From JAJYTL01 sp046705265 (lineage in GTDB: Bacteria; Pseudomonadota; Alphaproteobacteria; Ferrovibrionales; Ferrovibrionaceae), in NCBI GenBank assembly GCA_046705265.1, contig JBJKQL010000156.1, forward strand, positions 1-64,000: a stretch of 64,000 nt of DNA, given 5' to 3'. This document shows positions 14,902 through 23,984 of this stretch, piece by piece (position 1 is the stretch's first letter; each line of letters begins with the position of its first letter). Made by a program: the position numbers and the translations under genes. Below the pieces are notes generated by a model. That model saw nothing but the letters and a program-made list of their open reading frames with translations, was not told where the DNA came from and ran no database searches.

Positions 14902-15939
14902 ATGCGGGTTATGCAGGTCTTGGCCGGGGCGAAACAGGGCGGGGCCGAAACATATTTCGTCGATTTGGTAACCGCGCTGCATCGTGCCGGAATCGAGCAG
15001 AAGGTGGTCATCCGCCGTGATTCAGCGCGTTGTGATCAACTGCGTGCTGCCGGCCTCGATCCGGTCGAGCTTAGTTTCGGTAATTTTCTCGACTTCAACA
15101 CGCGCCGTCGACTCCGCTACGAGACCAACGCCTTTCGCCCTCATGTGATGCAAACCTGGATGAAGCGAGCGACCGCCGCCTGCCCGCGCGGTGACTTCAT
15201 CCATGTCGGTTGGTTCGGCGGCTATTACAGCATGAAGTATTATAAGCACTGTGATCATCTCGTCGCCGTTACCCGCGATATCGTGCGTCATATCACCGAG
15301 GGCGGGTGGCCGGCGGCCCGTGCGCACTATCTACCGACCTTCGCTTCCGACATACCCGCCGCGCCGATTCCACGCCGCGAGTTCGACACACCGGAGGAGG
15401 CCCCCCTCATTCTAGCGCTCGGTCGGCTCGATCCGGTCAAAGGGTTTGACGTGTTGTTGCGTGCGCTCGTTGATGTGCCGAAAGCCTATCTCTGGCTTGC
15501 GGGGGAGGGACGTCTGAAGGAAAAACTGAAAGCGGAGACCGAAACGCTCGGCCTGTCGTCGCGAGTCCGGTTTCTCGGCTGGCGCAACGATCGCGGCGCT
15601 CTCTTCACTACCTGTGATCTCTGCGTCATGCCGTCTCGTCACGAGCCGTTTGGAACCGTGATGATCGAAGCCTGGGCCTATGCAAAACCGCTGATCGTCG
15701 CGGCGGCGCAGGGTCCGCGCGGTTTGATTCGCGATGGCGAGAACGGCGTGATGGTGCCGATCGACGATGCCCCAGCGCTTGGCCGGGCGATCAACAGACT
15801 GCTCAATTCTCCGCATCTTATGAATCAGATTGCAACAACCGGACGGCGAGACTATGAGGCCGATTTTACCGAGGCCAGGGTGGTCGAACGCTATCTCGCC
15901 TTCTACGACCGGATAGTCCAAGAGAGCATGAGCGCATAG
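14902..15939 (+). CDS. Glycosyltransferase family 4 protein
   Basis: A 345-residue GT-B fold glycosyltransferase. The N-terminus MRVMQVLAGAKQGGAETYF carries the Gly-rich acceptor-domain loop. The C-terminal half has the GT4 donor-binding features: ILALGRLDPVKGFDVLLRAL, then SRHEPFGTVMIEAWA, containing the paired Glu residues (E-x7-E) that bind the nucleotide sugar, then GENGVMVPIDD. It is presumably cytoplasmic and membrane-associated, adding a sugar to an envelope glycolipid or lipopolysaccharide core; donor and acceptor cannot be read from the sequence. The start has AAGGAG nearby. It stands alone on the plus strand, followed after 87 bases by the cyclase gene. Confidence 0.88.
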   Translation: MRVMQVLAGAKQGGAETYFVDLVTALHRAGIEQKVVIRRDSARCDQLRAAGLDPVELSFGNFLDFNTRRRLRYETNAFRPHVMQTWMKRATAACPRGDFIHVGWFGGYYSMKYYKHCDHLVAVTRDIVRHITEGGWPAARAHYLPTFASDIPAAPIPRREFDTPEEAPLILALGRLDPVKGFDVLLRALVDVPKAYLWLAGEGRLKEKLKAETETLGLSSRVRFLGWRNDRGALFTTCDLCVMPSRHEPFGTVMIEAWAYAKPLIVAAAQGPRGLIRDGENGVMVPIDDAPALGRAINRLLNSPHLMNQIATTGRRDYEADFTEARVVERYLAFYDRIVQESMSA

Positions 15940-16026
15940 TATGCCGAATTCCGATTCGAACACCAGAAGCGCTGGACGCTATGGCCGCCGGTGCTATAGA
16001 GACGGATCTCTGACAAGGGACCGAAG

Positions 16027-17418
16027 ATGACCATGAAAAGAAATTTGGTGGGCGTGACGGCACCGCAAAAGAGCACGGTTGTGCGAAGCGACCTTGAGGC
16101 GTCTGATTCCGTTCGCACGTCGGAGACGTCCACTCATGCGGAAAATGCCTCTGCCACCGCATCATGGCCCCGGTCGTTTGATGAGATTCGCGTTATTGAT
16201 AGTGAATACAGAGGCGAAGGACGACCGATTGCCGAGCCCGATCTTGTGCGGTGGATTCTCTTACATCCACGGGCGCCTTGGAGCATTGCCCGTTTCATCG
16301 ACGCACTCTGCTGGCGATTGATTGGGAGTGGTGTGCCGCTGTCACGCGTCTCGCTCTTCACCAACACGCTTCACCCGCAGATCGATAGCCTGGGTTGGCG
16401 TTGGTGGCGGGACCGAGGCGTCACCGAGGAATTCCACTTCGAACGCGGTCTCGAGAACACGCCAGGTTATGCAGAGCGGCCGATCTACCGAGTCATTGAA
16501 CAGGGCGTTCCGCTCCGCCGCCGGCTTGAAGTCGATCGCAGCGAGTTCCCGCTGCTTGCTGAGCTCGCGGCCCACGGCGCGACCGATTATCTTGCCATGC
16601 CGCTCAGTCGGCTGGTGCGGCGCTACGCCGTCGTCACTTGGACGAGCGATCGCCCAGGGGGCTTTAGTGCCCGTGACCTTGAGTTGTTGGAGGGTATCCG
16701 TCCGGCGCTTGCGGTGGTGATGGAAGCGAATACCGTTCGTCGCGCTGCGCGAACCTTGTTGTCGATCTATCTAAGCAATGAGATCGGCGAGCGAATTTTC
16801 GACGGTCAAGTGGAGCGAGGTAAAGTCCAGCACATGCGCGCGGTGGTGATGGCGTCCGACCTTCGCGGATTTACGAGCCTTTCTGATCGGTTGCCGGGGG
16901 AAGTGGTGATCCGCGCGCTTGATGACTATTTTGAATATGTGGCGGATGCGGTGAATGCCGCAGGCGGCTTTGTCCTGAAATTTGTCGGTGACGGCGTTCT
17001 CGCCCTATTCCCGACCGATACCGAGGGTGAGGTTTCGGCGGTCAGGGGAAGCCTCGACGCGGCCCGCACCGTTGTTGCGCGCCTTGCCCAGCATAACGCG
17101 ATACTCGGGGCACGGGGCACGATATGGCTTCGCGCTGGATTCGGACTTCACATCGGCGACGTCATGCTCGGGAATGTCGGCTCTCACGACCGGCTGGATT
17201 TCACGGCCATCGGCCCGGCCGTTAATATGGCCTTTCGTCTCGAAGGCCTAACCAAGCATCTCGATCGTCCGGTGCTGACCTCGCAGGCTTTTGCGGAAAT
17301 CTCAGACACGCCACTCCACTCTCTTGGCTTTCATCCGATTCGCGGCTTTCTTGATCCGGCAGAGGTGTTCGGCCTGCCGGAACACGAATCGACGACCTCG
17401 TTTTCAAACAGCCGATAG
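16027..17418 (+). CDS. Class III adenylate cyclase
   Basis: 463 residues with no predicted membrane segment. Residues about 70-235 look like a GAF-type sensor region, and about 270-450 form the class III cyclase catalytic domain. Metal-binding Asp residues are D278 (SDLRGF) and D322 (GDGVLALF). The purine-specifying pair reads K318 and D391 (LDFTAIG), which predicts ATP rather than GTP as substrate. Transition-state residues N400 and R404 are also present (PAVNMAFRLEGL), so the enzyme looks active and should make cAMP in response to a cytoplasmic signal. The signal is unknown. The first 45 residues are low in complexity and probably disordered. Confidence 0.88.
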   Translation: MTMKRNLVGVTAPQKSTVVRSDLEASDSVRTSETSTHAENASATASWPRSFDEIRVIDSEYRGEGRPIAEPDLVRWILLHPRAPWSIARFIDALCWRLIGSGVPLSRVSLFTNTLHPQIDSLGWRWWRDRGVTEEFHFERGLENTPGYAERPIYRVIEQGVPLRRRLEVDRSEFPLLAELAAHGATDYLAMPLSRLVRRYAVVTWTSDRPGGFSARDLELLEGIRPALAVVMEANTVRRAARTLLSIYLSNEIGERIFDGQVERGKVQHMRAVVMASDLRGFTSLSDRLPGEVVIRALDDYFEYVADAVNAAGGFVLKFVGDGVLALFPTDTEGEVSAVRGSLDAARTVVARLAQHNAILGARGTIWLRAGFGLHIGDVMLGNVGSHDRLDFTAIGPAVNMAFRLEGLTKHLDRPVLTSQAFAEISDTPLHSLGFHPIRGFLDPAEVFGLPEHESTTSFSNSR

Positions 17419-17460
17419 GCTCCGATTGCTCCTAGGGCGCCGAAGCGAACTTCATCTCGC

Positions 17461-18306
17461 TCATTGTTTGTCGGCGAGGAAATGGCCATTAGCTTGGTGA
17501 AGCGAGTCGTTTCTGGCGCCAGTCGCGCGGTGCCACAGAATGGCCGCGAGGTAAATTACGCCACTCAAGGTGCTGATCCAGAAGCTCGTCGGCCAGTCCG
17601 TTGCATAGGCTAGCGCGATGCCGGCCCATGCCTCGCCCAGCGCAAACGTCACCGATAGACAAAGCCCCCAGCCGAGGCGACTGGTGAGATTCTGCGCTGC
17701 CGCCGCTGGTCCGACCATCAAGGTGAAAACGAGAAGGACGCCAACAATCTCAGTGCATTCCGCCACCGCAACCGCGACCAGCGCCATAAACAGAATTGCC
17801 AGAAAGAGAAGCGGTAGGCCACGGGCTTCGGCCACTTCGGGTTGCAGGGTGACGAACAGAAGCGGGCGAGCGATGACGCCGAGTGCGATCAGGGTCGCGA
17901 GACCGAGGCTGGCGAGTTCAATCAGCATCCGCCGATCTACCGCGAGCACGTTGCCGAAGAGCAGGGTCATCGCCTGTGCGGCATAGGCGGTATAAAAATT
18001 CAAGAAAAGAAGGCCGAAACCCAAGGCGAGCGCCAGAACCATGCCGATGGCGACGTCGCGATTGCTGAGCCTTTCGCCGAGAGCGCCCATGGCGATGCCG
18101 CCTGCGACGGTGAACCCGAGAAGACCCCAAAGCGGCGCTAGGCCGACCAGGGCTGCGCCGGTGGCTCCAGCGAAGCCGACATGCGAAAGCGCGTGTCCGG
18201 CGAAGGTCTGGCCTCGCAACACCAGGAAATAGCCGATCAGGCCGGCGACGATGGCGACGATCGCGGTGGCTTCGAAAGCTCGAATCACAAAATCATAGGC
18301 AAACAT
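17461..18306 (-). CDS. znuB: Metal (zinc/manganese-type) ABC transporter permease
   Basis: A 281-residue inner-membrane protein of the ABC-3 family with about eight hydrophobic segments. The stretch GQTFAGHALSHVGFAGATGA is typical of the ZnuB/MntB group. It forms the channel for a divalent metal, most likely zinc, in a complex with the ATPase encoded four bases upstream. The two genes are clearly one operon. No substrate-binding protein (ZnuA) gene is nearby, which is unusual. Zinc is preferred over manganese because a Zur-like operator lies upstream, but the symbol is an inference. Confidence 0.82.
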   Translation of the reverse strand: MFAYDFVIRAFEATAIVAIVAGLIGYFLVLRGQTFAGHALSHVGFAGATGAALVGLAPLWGLLGFTVAGGIAMGALGERLSNRDVAIGMVLALALGFGLLFLNFYTAYAAQAMTLLFGNVLAVDRRMLIELASLGLATLIALGVIARPLLFVTLQPEVAEARGLPLLFLAILFMALVAVAVAECTEIVGVLLVFTLMVGPAAAAQNLTSRLGWGLCLSVTFALGEAWAGIALAYATDWPTSFWISTLSGVIYLAAILWHRATGARNDSLHQANGHFLADKQ

Positions 18307-18310
18307 CGTC

Positions 18311-19171
18311 TTAGCTCGGGCCGTTCAATCGGCTGGCGGCGGGGGACGTGTGACGATGCACTTCGCGTTCGACATCGTGACCACCCGACATTACGAAGAT
18401 GTGGCCATCGGCATGCACGACGTCGATTGGGGCGCCGTAGAGCGTAGAAAGGACGGGACCAGTAATTACGTCATCGACGATACCAAGTGCAGCTTGGCCG
18501 CGGCCGAGGTAGAGCACGCGGTCCAGCACATCGAGGAGGGGGTTCAATTCATGGGCGCTCAAAAGTACGGTAACGCCGAGGTCGCGCTTCAGCCGATCCG
18601 CGAGTTCCACCACCGCATGTTGATGCGGCGGATCGAGGTTCAGGAGTGGTTCGTCGAGAAGAAGAAGACGTGGCCGGCCAATAAGTGCTTGGGACAGAAG
18701 TAGTCGCTGCCGCTCGCCGCCGGAAAGTTCGTTGAGCGGTCGGTGGGCGAGTGCCGTTACACCGACAATCTCAAGCGCCCGTTCCACCTCGCCTCGCGCC
18801 GCCGCATCCAAAAGCGGCAGACCCCAACGGCTTCCCCCGGCGGTGCAGGCAACAAAATCCCAGCCCGTTAGCGTAGCCCCGGCGGCAAGACTATGGTGCT
18901 GGGGCATGTAGCCGATATCGGCATTCGAAACGCCGGCCGGGCGCCCGAACACGCGCACCGATCCCGCCACTGGCCGGACGAGGCCGAGAAGCGCTCGCAT
19001 CAGAGTCGTCTTGCCTGCACCGTTCGGTCCGAAGACGCCGATCAACTCACCGGCCTCGACGGTAAGATCGACATCGCGGAGCACCGATCGGCGGCCGAGC
19101 GTAAGGGTGGCATGGTCGATCGAAATCGCTGCGGCGTCGACCTTGAGCGGAGCGGCCGTTGGCGGGGTCAT
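18311..19171 (-). CDS. znuC: Metal (zinc-type) ABC transporter ATP-binding protein
   Basis: A 286-residue ABC ATPase. The Walker A motif is GPNGAGKTT, the ABC signature is LSGGERQRLLLSQAL, and Walker B is LLLLDEPLLNLD; an H-loop His follows in LLSAHELNPL. The C-terminus ends in VVHADGHIFVMSGG, with several His residues typical of ZnuC-like proteins. It would energise zinc uptake with the permease encoded directly downstream. A candidate Zur operator lies about 200 bases upstream of the ATG. Confidence 0.85.
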   Translation of the reverse strand: MTPPTAAPLKVDAAAISIDHATLTLGRRSVLRDVDLTVEAGELIGVFGPNGAGKTTLMRALLGLVRPVAGSVRVFGRPAGVSNADIGYMPQHHSLAAGATLTGWDFVACTAGGSRWGLPLLDAAARGEVERALEIVGVTALAHRPLNELSGGERQRLLLSQALIGRPRLLLLDEPLLNLDPPHQHAVVELADRLKRDLGVTVLLSAHELNPLLDVLDRVLYLGRGQAALGIVDDVITGPVLSTLYGAPIDVVHADGHIFVMSGGHDVEREVHRHTSPAASRLNGPS

Positions 19172-19373
19172 CGGGTGGGTCCGGTTCAGGTCTTTTCGGA
19201 TGCCGAAGTTTGCGCTGTCATCAAGGCCGCATCGCTGACGAGCGGTGCTTGCGTCCCGCGGGTGTCGGCGACGTTGCCGGGCGGAGAACGGTCAATGAGG
19301 AAAGTCCCGTCGTTGAGACAAGGTAACGTTCGCGATGTATACCCCTTCTACGGAACCGCATGAACGGAAGCAA

Positions 19374-19388
19374 TGATATATCATAACA
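19374..19388 (-). promoter_or_regulatory. Candidate Zur operator upstream of znuCB
   Basis: Read on the minus strand the site is TGTTATGATATATCA. It matches the Zur inverted repeat TGTTAT-N3-ATAACA at 11 of 12 arm positions. It lies about 200 bases upstream of the znuC start and on no other annotated gene. Zur would repress the transporter when zinc is plentiful. The match is by eye to a known consensus, and no zur gene is in the window. Confidence 0.5.
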
Positions 19389-19639
19389 TCAAGAATAGGC
19401 AACAACGTGTGAGGTGCTCGGTGCGGGGCCAATCACCCCATGCGAGCGACTGATGGGGCGCGATACCCGGCGACGGTCTTTCTGATCTAGCCACGGGCCC
19501 CGTTTGGCGCGACAGCATCATCCCATGCGCTGTGTTTCTCCACGACGGACGCATGCGGTCGCTTTATATTGTGCACAGATGGACGATTTAGCTTGGGGTT
19601 CCGGCGGCTTGGCTGACTAAGGAGTCGTTCATGCGAATG

Positions 19640-20489
19640 TGTTCGAAGTTGATTGGTCGAGGATGGGGTTACGAACGGCAACAACGGCGATCTGGGCTCG
19701 CCGGAGCGCACGACCACATATCAAGGCCCCCGATGTTGTGCCCGACGGTTTGATCATAATCAATGCAAGGGCACGTTTCCATCGTTTCATTATATCGTAG
19801 AGATGCAATTCGATTATCAGTCGAATGACAAGATCGGCTGCAAGGTCGCGATACCCATGCCCCAGCCTTACCGTGATCAGGACGGTGACTATCTCGATCG
19901 TCGCCGTGTGACGGGCGAGCAGCGGTTCACCGCCATTGGCCGTGTTGTGTCAGGCCAACGAGCGGCCGGGTCGACATTCCCGGTCGAATGCTATGTTGGG
20001 GAGCTTCGATGTGGCGAAGATCACCCTTTTGCCGGTTATATCCGCGATCTCATCGAGCGGCTGCGCGGGCGAAATCGTTGGCAGGGGTTGCAAGAGAAGC
20101 TGTTTTGTGTAGGCCCTCCCGACGTCGTTGACGAATCGGCTTCAGCGGTTGCCCATGACCGCGATCAACCGCGTACTGCCGTCGTCCGTCCCATAGAAGC
20201 CAACGCTCGGGTGGTGAAACGGGAAGAAATTAATCGGCAACCGTTGCGAGAAGTCGTGGATAAGATGATCGAGGTTTCGGCCGGCGGCTCTGGTCCAGAA
20301 CTCGCGGAAAACCTCAACAACCGCCGTTTCCACCCATTCATGACCCTCAACGCGGACGATATCGGCCTTGGCCTCACAACCCGCCGTCCAATCGTCGAAG
20401 CCCCTGGCGCCCGGCATGCCGCCGCACGGAATCCATCCCACGGGGTCAGGTTTCAGTTCGAACTTCCGACCGAAACGGTGGCGGACTGA
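19640..20489 (+). pseudogene. fixL: Decayed FixL-like PAS sensor histidine kinase
   Basis: Pieces of a FixL-type kinase are clear. The PAS entry VVPDGLIIINARARF starts at about 19735 in one frame; after a frameshift before 19805, the core continues in another frame with FDYQSNDKIG, RRVTGEQRF, IGRVVSGQR and GSTFPVE, then GYIRDLIER. The H-box survives as AVAHDRDQP (normally ALAHELNQP), and the G-box as DIGLGLTTRRPIVEA. About 100 residues between H-box and N-box are missing, the N-box Asn is replaced (RPIEA for RNAIEA), and the FixL haem-ligand region reads PYRDQDGDYL without its His. The end lies five bases before the intact fixJ start. The 5' end is approximate. It cannot be a working kinase. 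Confidence 0.8.
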
Positions 20490-20493
20490 CGTC

Positions 20494-21120
20494 ATGGTCG
20501 AAAGCCAAACCATCTATATCGTCGATGACGATGAGGCAGTGCGGGACTCGGTGACGATCCTGCTGCATTCCGCCGGGCACCCGAACGTTCAGGGCTATGC
20601 CTCGGCGCGCCAATTTCTCGATCGGGCGAATCCCCAGGCACGTGACTGCGTGTTGCTCGATATTCGTATGCCGGACATGGATGGGCTCGAACTACAGGCG
20701 GAACTCAACCGGACCGGCCAAAGTTTTCCCATTATCATGATGACGGCTCATGGCGATGTGCCGATTGCGGTCAGGGCCATGAAGGCCGGCGCTTTCGAGT
20801 TCATCGAAAAACCGTTTTCCGAAGAAACGCTCTTGAGTTGCATCGACCGAGCCTTGGCGCGGGCGGCTCACGCGAGCTTTAAGGAAACCGAGATTCAGGA
20901 AATCTTGCGCCGTATCGAGACACTTACCCCGCGCGAGCGGGAGGTTATGGACGGCATGATTTCCGGACAGCCCAACAAGGTGATCGCCTATGATCTCAAC
21001 ATCAGTCCACGGACGATCGAGATCCATCGCGCTCGCGTGATGGAAAAGATGCAGGCGCGCAGCCTTTCCGCCCTGGTACGCATGGCGGTGACCGCCGGCA
21101 TCGATCAAAAGCGAAGCTAA
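20494..21120 (+). CDS. fixJ: FixJ family response regulator
   Basis: A 208-residue two-domain regulator. The receiver domain (1-122) has acidic residues D11 and D12, the phosphorylation site D56 in LLDIRMPDMDG, the Thr in MMTAHGD and the Lys in FIEKPF. The LuxR-type helix-turn-helix domain spans about 135-205 (LTPREREVMDGM, then IAYDLNISPRTIEIHRARVMEKM). FixJ-type regulators normally take phosphate from FixL and activate fixK or nifA under low oxygen. The gene immediately upstream is the decayed kinase, so it must use another kinase or none. The start at 20494 follows the pseudogene stop by four bases. All key residues are present. Confidence 0.9.
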   Translation: MVESQTIYIVDDDEAVRDSVTILLHSAGHPNVQGYASARQFLDRANPQARDCVLLDIRMPDMDGLELQAELNRTGQSFPIIMMTAHGDVPIAVRAMKAGAFEFIEKPFSEETLLSCIDRALARAAHASFKETEIQEILRRIETLTPREREVMDGMISGQPNKVIAYDLNISPRTIEIHRARVMEKMQARSLSALVRMAVTAGIDQKRS

Positions 21121-21164
21121 CGCCGTAGCGCCGACCGCTGGCGCTCCTGATAGGGCCTCCGACG

Positions 21165-21479
21165 TCAGAACGGCTTAACTTCGCTGATCTGTACGACCGG
21201 TTCGATGTTCGTGTAATTCGCCACGTCTGCCATGAGCGAGGCCGCGTGGGGTGCGAAGGCCGCCTGGAAGGCTTCGAGCGATTCGAAAAGCAGATGTGCT
21301 GCTGCGGTATAAACCGGCTGCGATCCGGGTGCGCCACCGGCAAGCCCCTGATCGACCTCGGTACGTTTGCACGACGAGCCAAGCTTTTTCCGCAATGTCG
21401 GCATATGGTTCTGGATGTAATAATCCATGTCGAAGGTCGCACCCTCGATAAAAGGATACATTACACTGACTTTGATCAT
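21165..21479 (-). CDS. EthD family protein
   Basis: A 104-residue small protein with the EthD pattern: MIKVSVMYPF, then DMDYYIQNHMPTLRKKLG, a central YTAAAHLLFESLEAFQAAF, and a C-terminal NIEPVVQISEV. These proteins form dimeric ferredoxin-like alpha/beta barrels. The founding member is needed for ether degradation by a cytochrome P450, but most relatives have no known role. It is convergent with fixJ and divergent from the flavin reductase gene. The actual substrate is unknown. Confidence 0.85.
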   Translation of the reverse strand: MIKVSVMYPFIEGATFDMDYYIQNHMPTLRKKLGSSCKRTEVDQGLAGGAPGSQPVYTAAAHLLFESLEAFQAAFAPHAASLMADVANYTNIEPVVQISEVKPF

Positions 21480-21703
21480 GCGCTCCTCCCGCCTCCGTTT
21501 CTTGTCGCATCATTCATCTTGTCGCGTAATCCATCGGCTGGCGACTGCAGCATAAAAGCGCAATAACGACAAGATGCCTCGCCGCGCCCACTGGCGCGAC
21601 CCCGGCAAAGAGAGGGTGCTGGCCCCGGCTGCCGTTGCCTTGGCTTCAAGGCCTGGTGTTGCTATCTTCGGGGCTCCATCACGAAGAGGAAGATGTTATT
21701 GCA

Positions 21704-22384
21704 ATGGCCGCCTCGCATGACATGCCGCCCCGCGTTCTTGACCATCCGTTGGAGGTTGGTCCCGCCGATTGGAGCAACCGCGATTTTTATCAAGTAATGA
21801 CCGCGCTGGTTATCCCGCGACCGATAGGCTGGATTTCCACGCTTTCTGCGAAGGGAGTTCCGAACGTTGCGCCTTATTCCTATTTCAATCTTCTCGGCAA
21901 CGATCCGTTTTATTGCGCATTCGGTTCGACTGGCGTGAAGGACAGTCTTGCGAATCTCCGCGAGGTGCCGCAATTCGTCGCCAATATCGTGACGATTGAA
22001 GTGATCGAGAAGATGAATTTCACATCCACCGACTTTCCACGCGACGAGGATGAGTTCAAATGGGCAGGCCTGACGCCTGTGCAGTCGCAAAAGGTTCGGC
22101 CGTTTCGGGTCGGAGAGGCCAAGGCCCATCTTGAATGCGAGGTGGCGCAGATCATCGATGACAACAATACGCACATTACCCTTGGCCGTATCGTTCACGT
22201 GCATGTCGATCCGTCGGTATGGAACGACGGCCGCGTCGATCCGAGGTTGCTTAATCCGGTTTGTCGCCTCTCGGGATCCGCCTATGCGACGCTCGGCGAC
22301 CTGATCAACGTGCCGCGGCCAGAATGGAAAAACGTGCAGGGGAGCGAAGGCATGAGGGCGATGCCGCGGGCGGAGCGGCGCTGA
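21704..22384 (+). CDS. Flavin reductase family protein
   Basis: A 226-residue FMN-binding split-barrel protein. The block RPIGWISTLSAKGVPNVAPYSYFN is the flavin-binding signature of the family, and LECEVAQIIDDN with ITLGRIVHVHVD follows near the C-terminus. It probably binds FMN and either reduces it with NAD(P)H for a partner monooxygenase or acts on its own; no partner is adjacent. The start at 21704 is chosen over an open frame from 21635 because the similarity begins after it; GAGGAAG lies 12 bases upstream, slightly far. Confidence 0.86.
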   Translation: MAASHDMPPRVLDHPLEVGPADWSNRDFYQVMTALVIPRPIGWISTLSAKGVPNVAPYSYFNLLGNDPFYCAFGSTGVKDSLANLREVPQFVANIVTIEVIEKMNFTSTDFPRDEDEFKWAGLTPVQSQKVRPFRVGEAKAHLECEVAQIIDDNNTHITLGRIVHVHVDPSVWNDGRVDPRLLNPVCRLSGSAYATLGDLINVPRPEWKNVQGSEGMRAMPRAERR

Positions 22385-22611
22385 CTGGCCGCAATGCAGA
22401 CCGCCGTCCGTCCTTGATGTAGGGAGGGCGGGAAGGCCCCCGCTTTGTGCTTATGGGGCGAAATTGGCGCGGCAGAGGTGTTGACCAATTACGCGCTGCG
22501 ACCAGCGGATTTGGCATTTGCCGCGAAATAAGGCAACATAGGCGGGGCGGCCCTGGATTTTTGTCCGGCCGGGCTTTCCATTCCATACATTGGCGACGAT
22601 GAGGGTGAGCC

Positions 22612-23742
22612 ATGAACAGCCAATTCGTCACCGTCATCGAGCAACTCAAAGGGCGTCTTGCATGGCTGCCCAATGGAATTGCTGCGGCGATTATTCTGGC
22701 GATTCTTTGCCTGGCTGCTCTTGGTCTGCAAGAGTTCCTGCTGCGCTGGTTGCGGAAGGCGCGGTTCGCACGAAGTAAGGAAGCTCAGTGTCTGATCGCG
22801 CGTGCAGCCGGACCGACGCGGGTCGCGATGGTACTTGTCGTCCTCATTGCAGCAGTGCCTGCGGTCAGGCTCGCGCCGACTCTGACTGGAACGATCCTTT
22901 CGTTTCTCGTTGCGGCATTGGTGGTCACGGTCGGATGGGGTGCGGTTACGGGCGTCGGCCTTGCGAGCGACCTCTATCTTGAGCGTTTTAGCGAGGGACT
23001 TGGTGAAAACGTGCTTGCGCGGAAGCACGTTACTCAGGTTCGGGTATTGCGTCGGGCGGCGCAGGTACTGATCGTCCTGATGACAATTGCTGCCGTCCTG
23101 ATGGCGATTCCAGGGGCGCGACAATATGGCGTCAGCGTCTTCGCTTCGGCTGGCGCCGCCGGCATCATCGTCGGACTCGCGGCGCGGCCGATCCTGTCCA
23201 ATCTTCTCGCTGGACTTCAGATCGCCATCACCCAGCCGGTGAAGGTCGAGGACGCGGTGGTAATCAACGGTGAGTGGGGGTGGGTCGAGGACATCACAAC
23301 GACCTATATCGTGGTGAGGATCTGGGATTGGCGGCGACTTGTGGTTCCTCTGAGCTGGTTTCTTGAACAACCTTTTCAGAACTGGACTCGTGAATCCAGT
23401 TCGCTCATCGGCTCGGTCCACTTCTGGGCGGATTACACGGTCCCGATCGAAAGTCTGCGCCAGGAACTTGAGCGCATCGTGCACGCAAGCAAGCTTTGGG
23501 ATGAAAATGTGGTCGTGCTTCAGGTGGTCGAGGCGACGGCCGATGCGATCCAGCTCCGCGCGCTCGCGAGCGCGCGGAATTCCGGACAGGCTTGGGACTT
23601 GCGGTGCGAGATTCGCGAGAAGATGATCAGCTATCTGCAAACCCAACATCCAAAGGCATTGCCTCATCGCCGGTTTCACTTGGCGGAAGGCGGGGAAATT
23701 GAAAGAAATGCGCCGGTCGAGGATAACGCCGTGCCGAGTTGA
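22612..23742 (+). CDS. MscS family mechanosensitive ion channel
   Basis: A 376-residue inner-membrane protein. Hydrophobic segments lie at about 22-45, 70-90, 95-120 and 140-165. They are followed by the pore-lining helix and MscS core, ASAGAAGIIVGLAARPI and LAGLQIAITQPVKVEDAV, then the beta domain (GEWGWVEDITTTYIVV). It would open when membrane tension rises and release small solutes during osmotic downshock. The cytoplasmic C-terminus is short and complete. The start has GAGGGTGAG upstream. Confidence 0.88.
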   Translation: MNSQFVTVIEQLKGRLAWLPNGIAAAIILAILCLAALGLQEFLLRWLRKARFARSKEAQCLIARAAGPTRVAMVLVVLIAAVPAVRLAPTLTGTILSFLVAALVVTVGWGAVTGVGLASDLYLERFSEGLGENVLARKHVTQVRVLRRAAQVLIVLMTIAAVLMAIPGARQYGVSVFASAGAAGIIVGLAARPILSNLLAGLQIAITQPVKVEDAVVINGEWGWVEDITTTYIVVRIWDWRRLVVPLSWFLEQPFQNWTRESSSLIGSVHFWADYTVPIESLRQELERIVHASKLWDENVVVLQVVEATADAIQLRALASARNSGQAWDLRCEIREKMISYLQTQHPKALPHRRFHLAEGGEIERNAPVEDNAVPS

Positions 23743-23984
23743 TTCGAGACAACCATCGAAATTCTTGAATGGGATAAGCGAAAAATTCCCTCTATCCCGA
23801 CGCGGCAGATGCCGTTACCTGTGATCTGACATTGAACGGAAGATATTGCTGCGGATGGATGAGTAAGTCGCGCAGGTTGCCGTTTTCCATATGAAGGGCC
23901 GGATCATATAGGCCGCGCCGGAGAACGCCAAAGCTGGCCGCGACGTTCGCCTAAAGCCGCACCCATAGCCCTGAGGAGAAGCCG

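Noticed and set aside
19750..19763. TTGATCATAATCAA, an exact match to the FixK/FNR box TTGAT-N4-ATCAA
   Set aside because: It lies inside the remains of the PAS coding region (codons for DGLIIIN) some 730 bases upstream of fixJ, so it is explained by the coding sequence and is too far for a fixJ promoter.
19653..20489. A 278-residue open frame read as a new protein
   Set aside because: Its segments match FixL PAS, H-box and G-box regions with missing parts, and the PAS entry lies in a different frame. It is best read as a pseudogene.
22489..23679. A 396-residue minus-strand open frame
   Set aside because: It is the antisense of the MscS channel gene, has no family resemblance and is rich in Arg, Asp and Pro as expected from reverse reading of a GC-rich gene.
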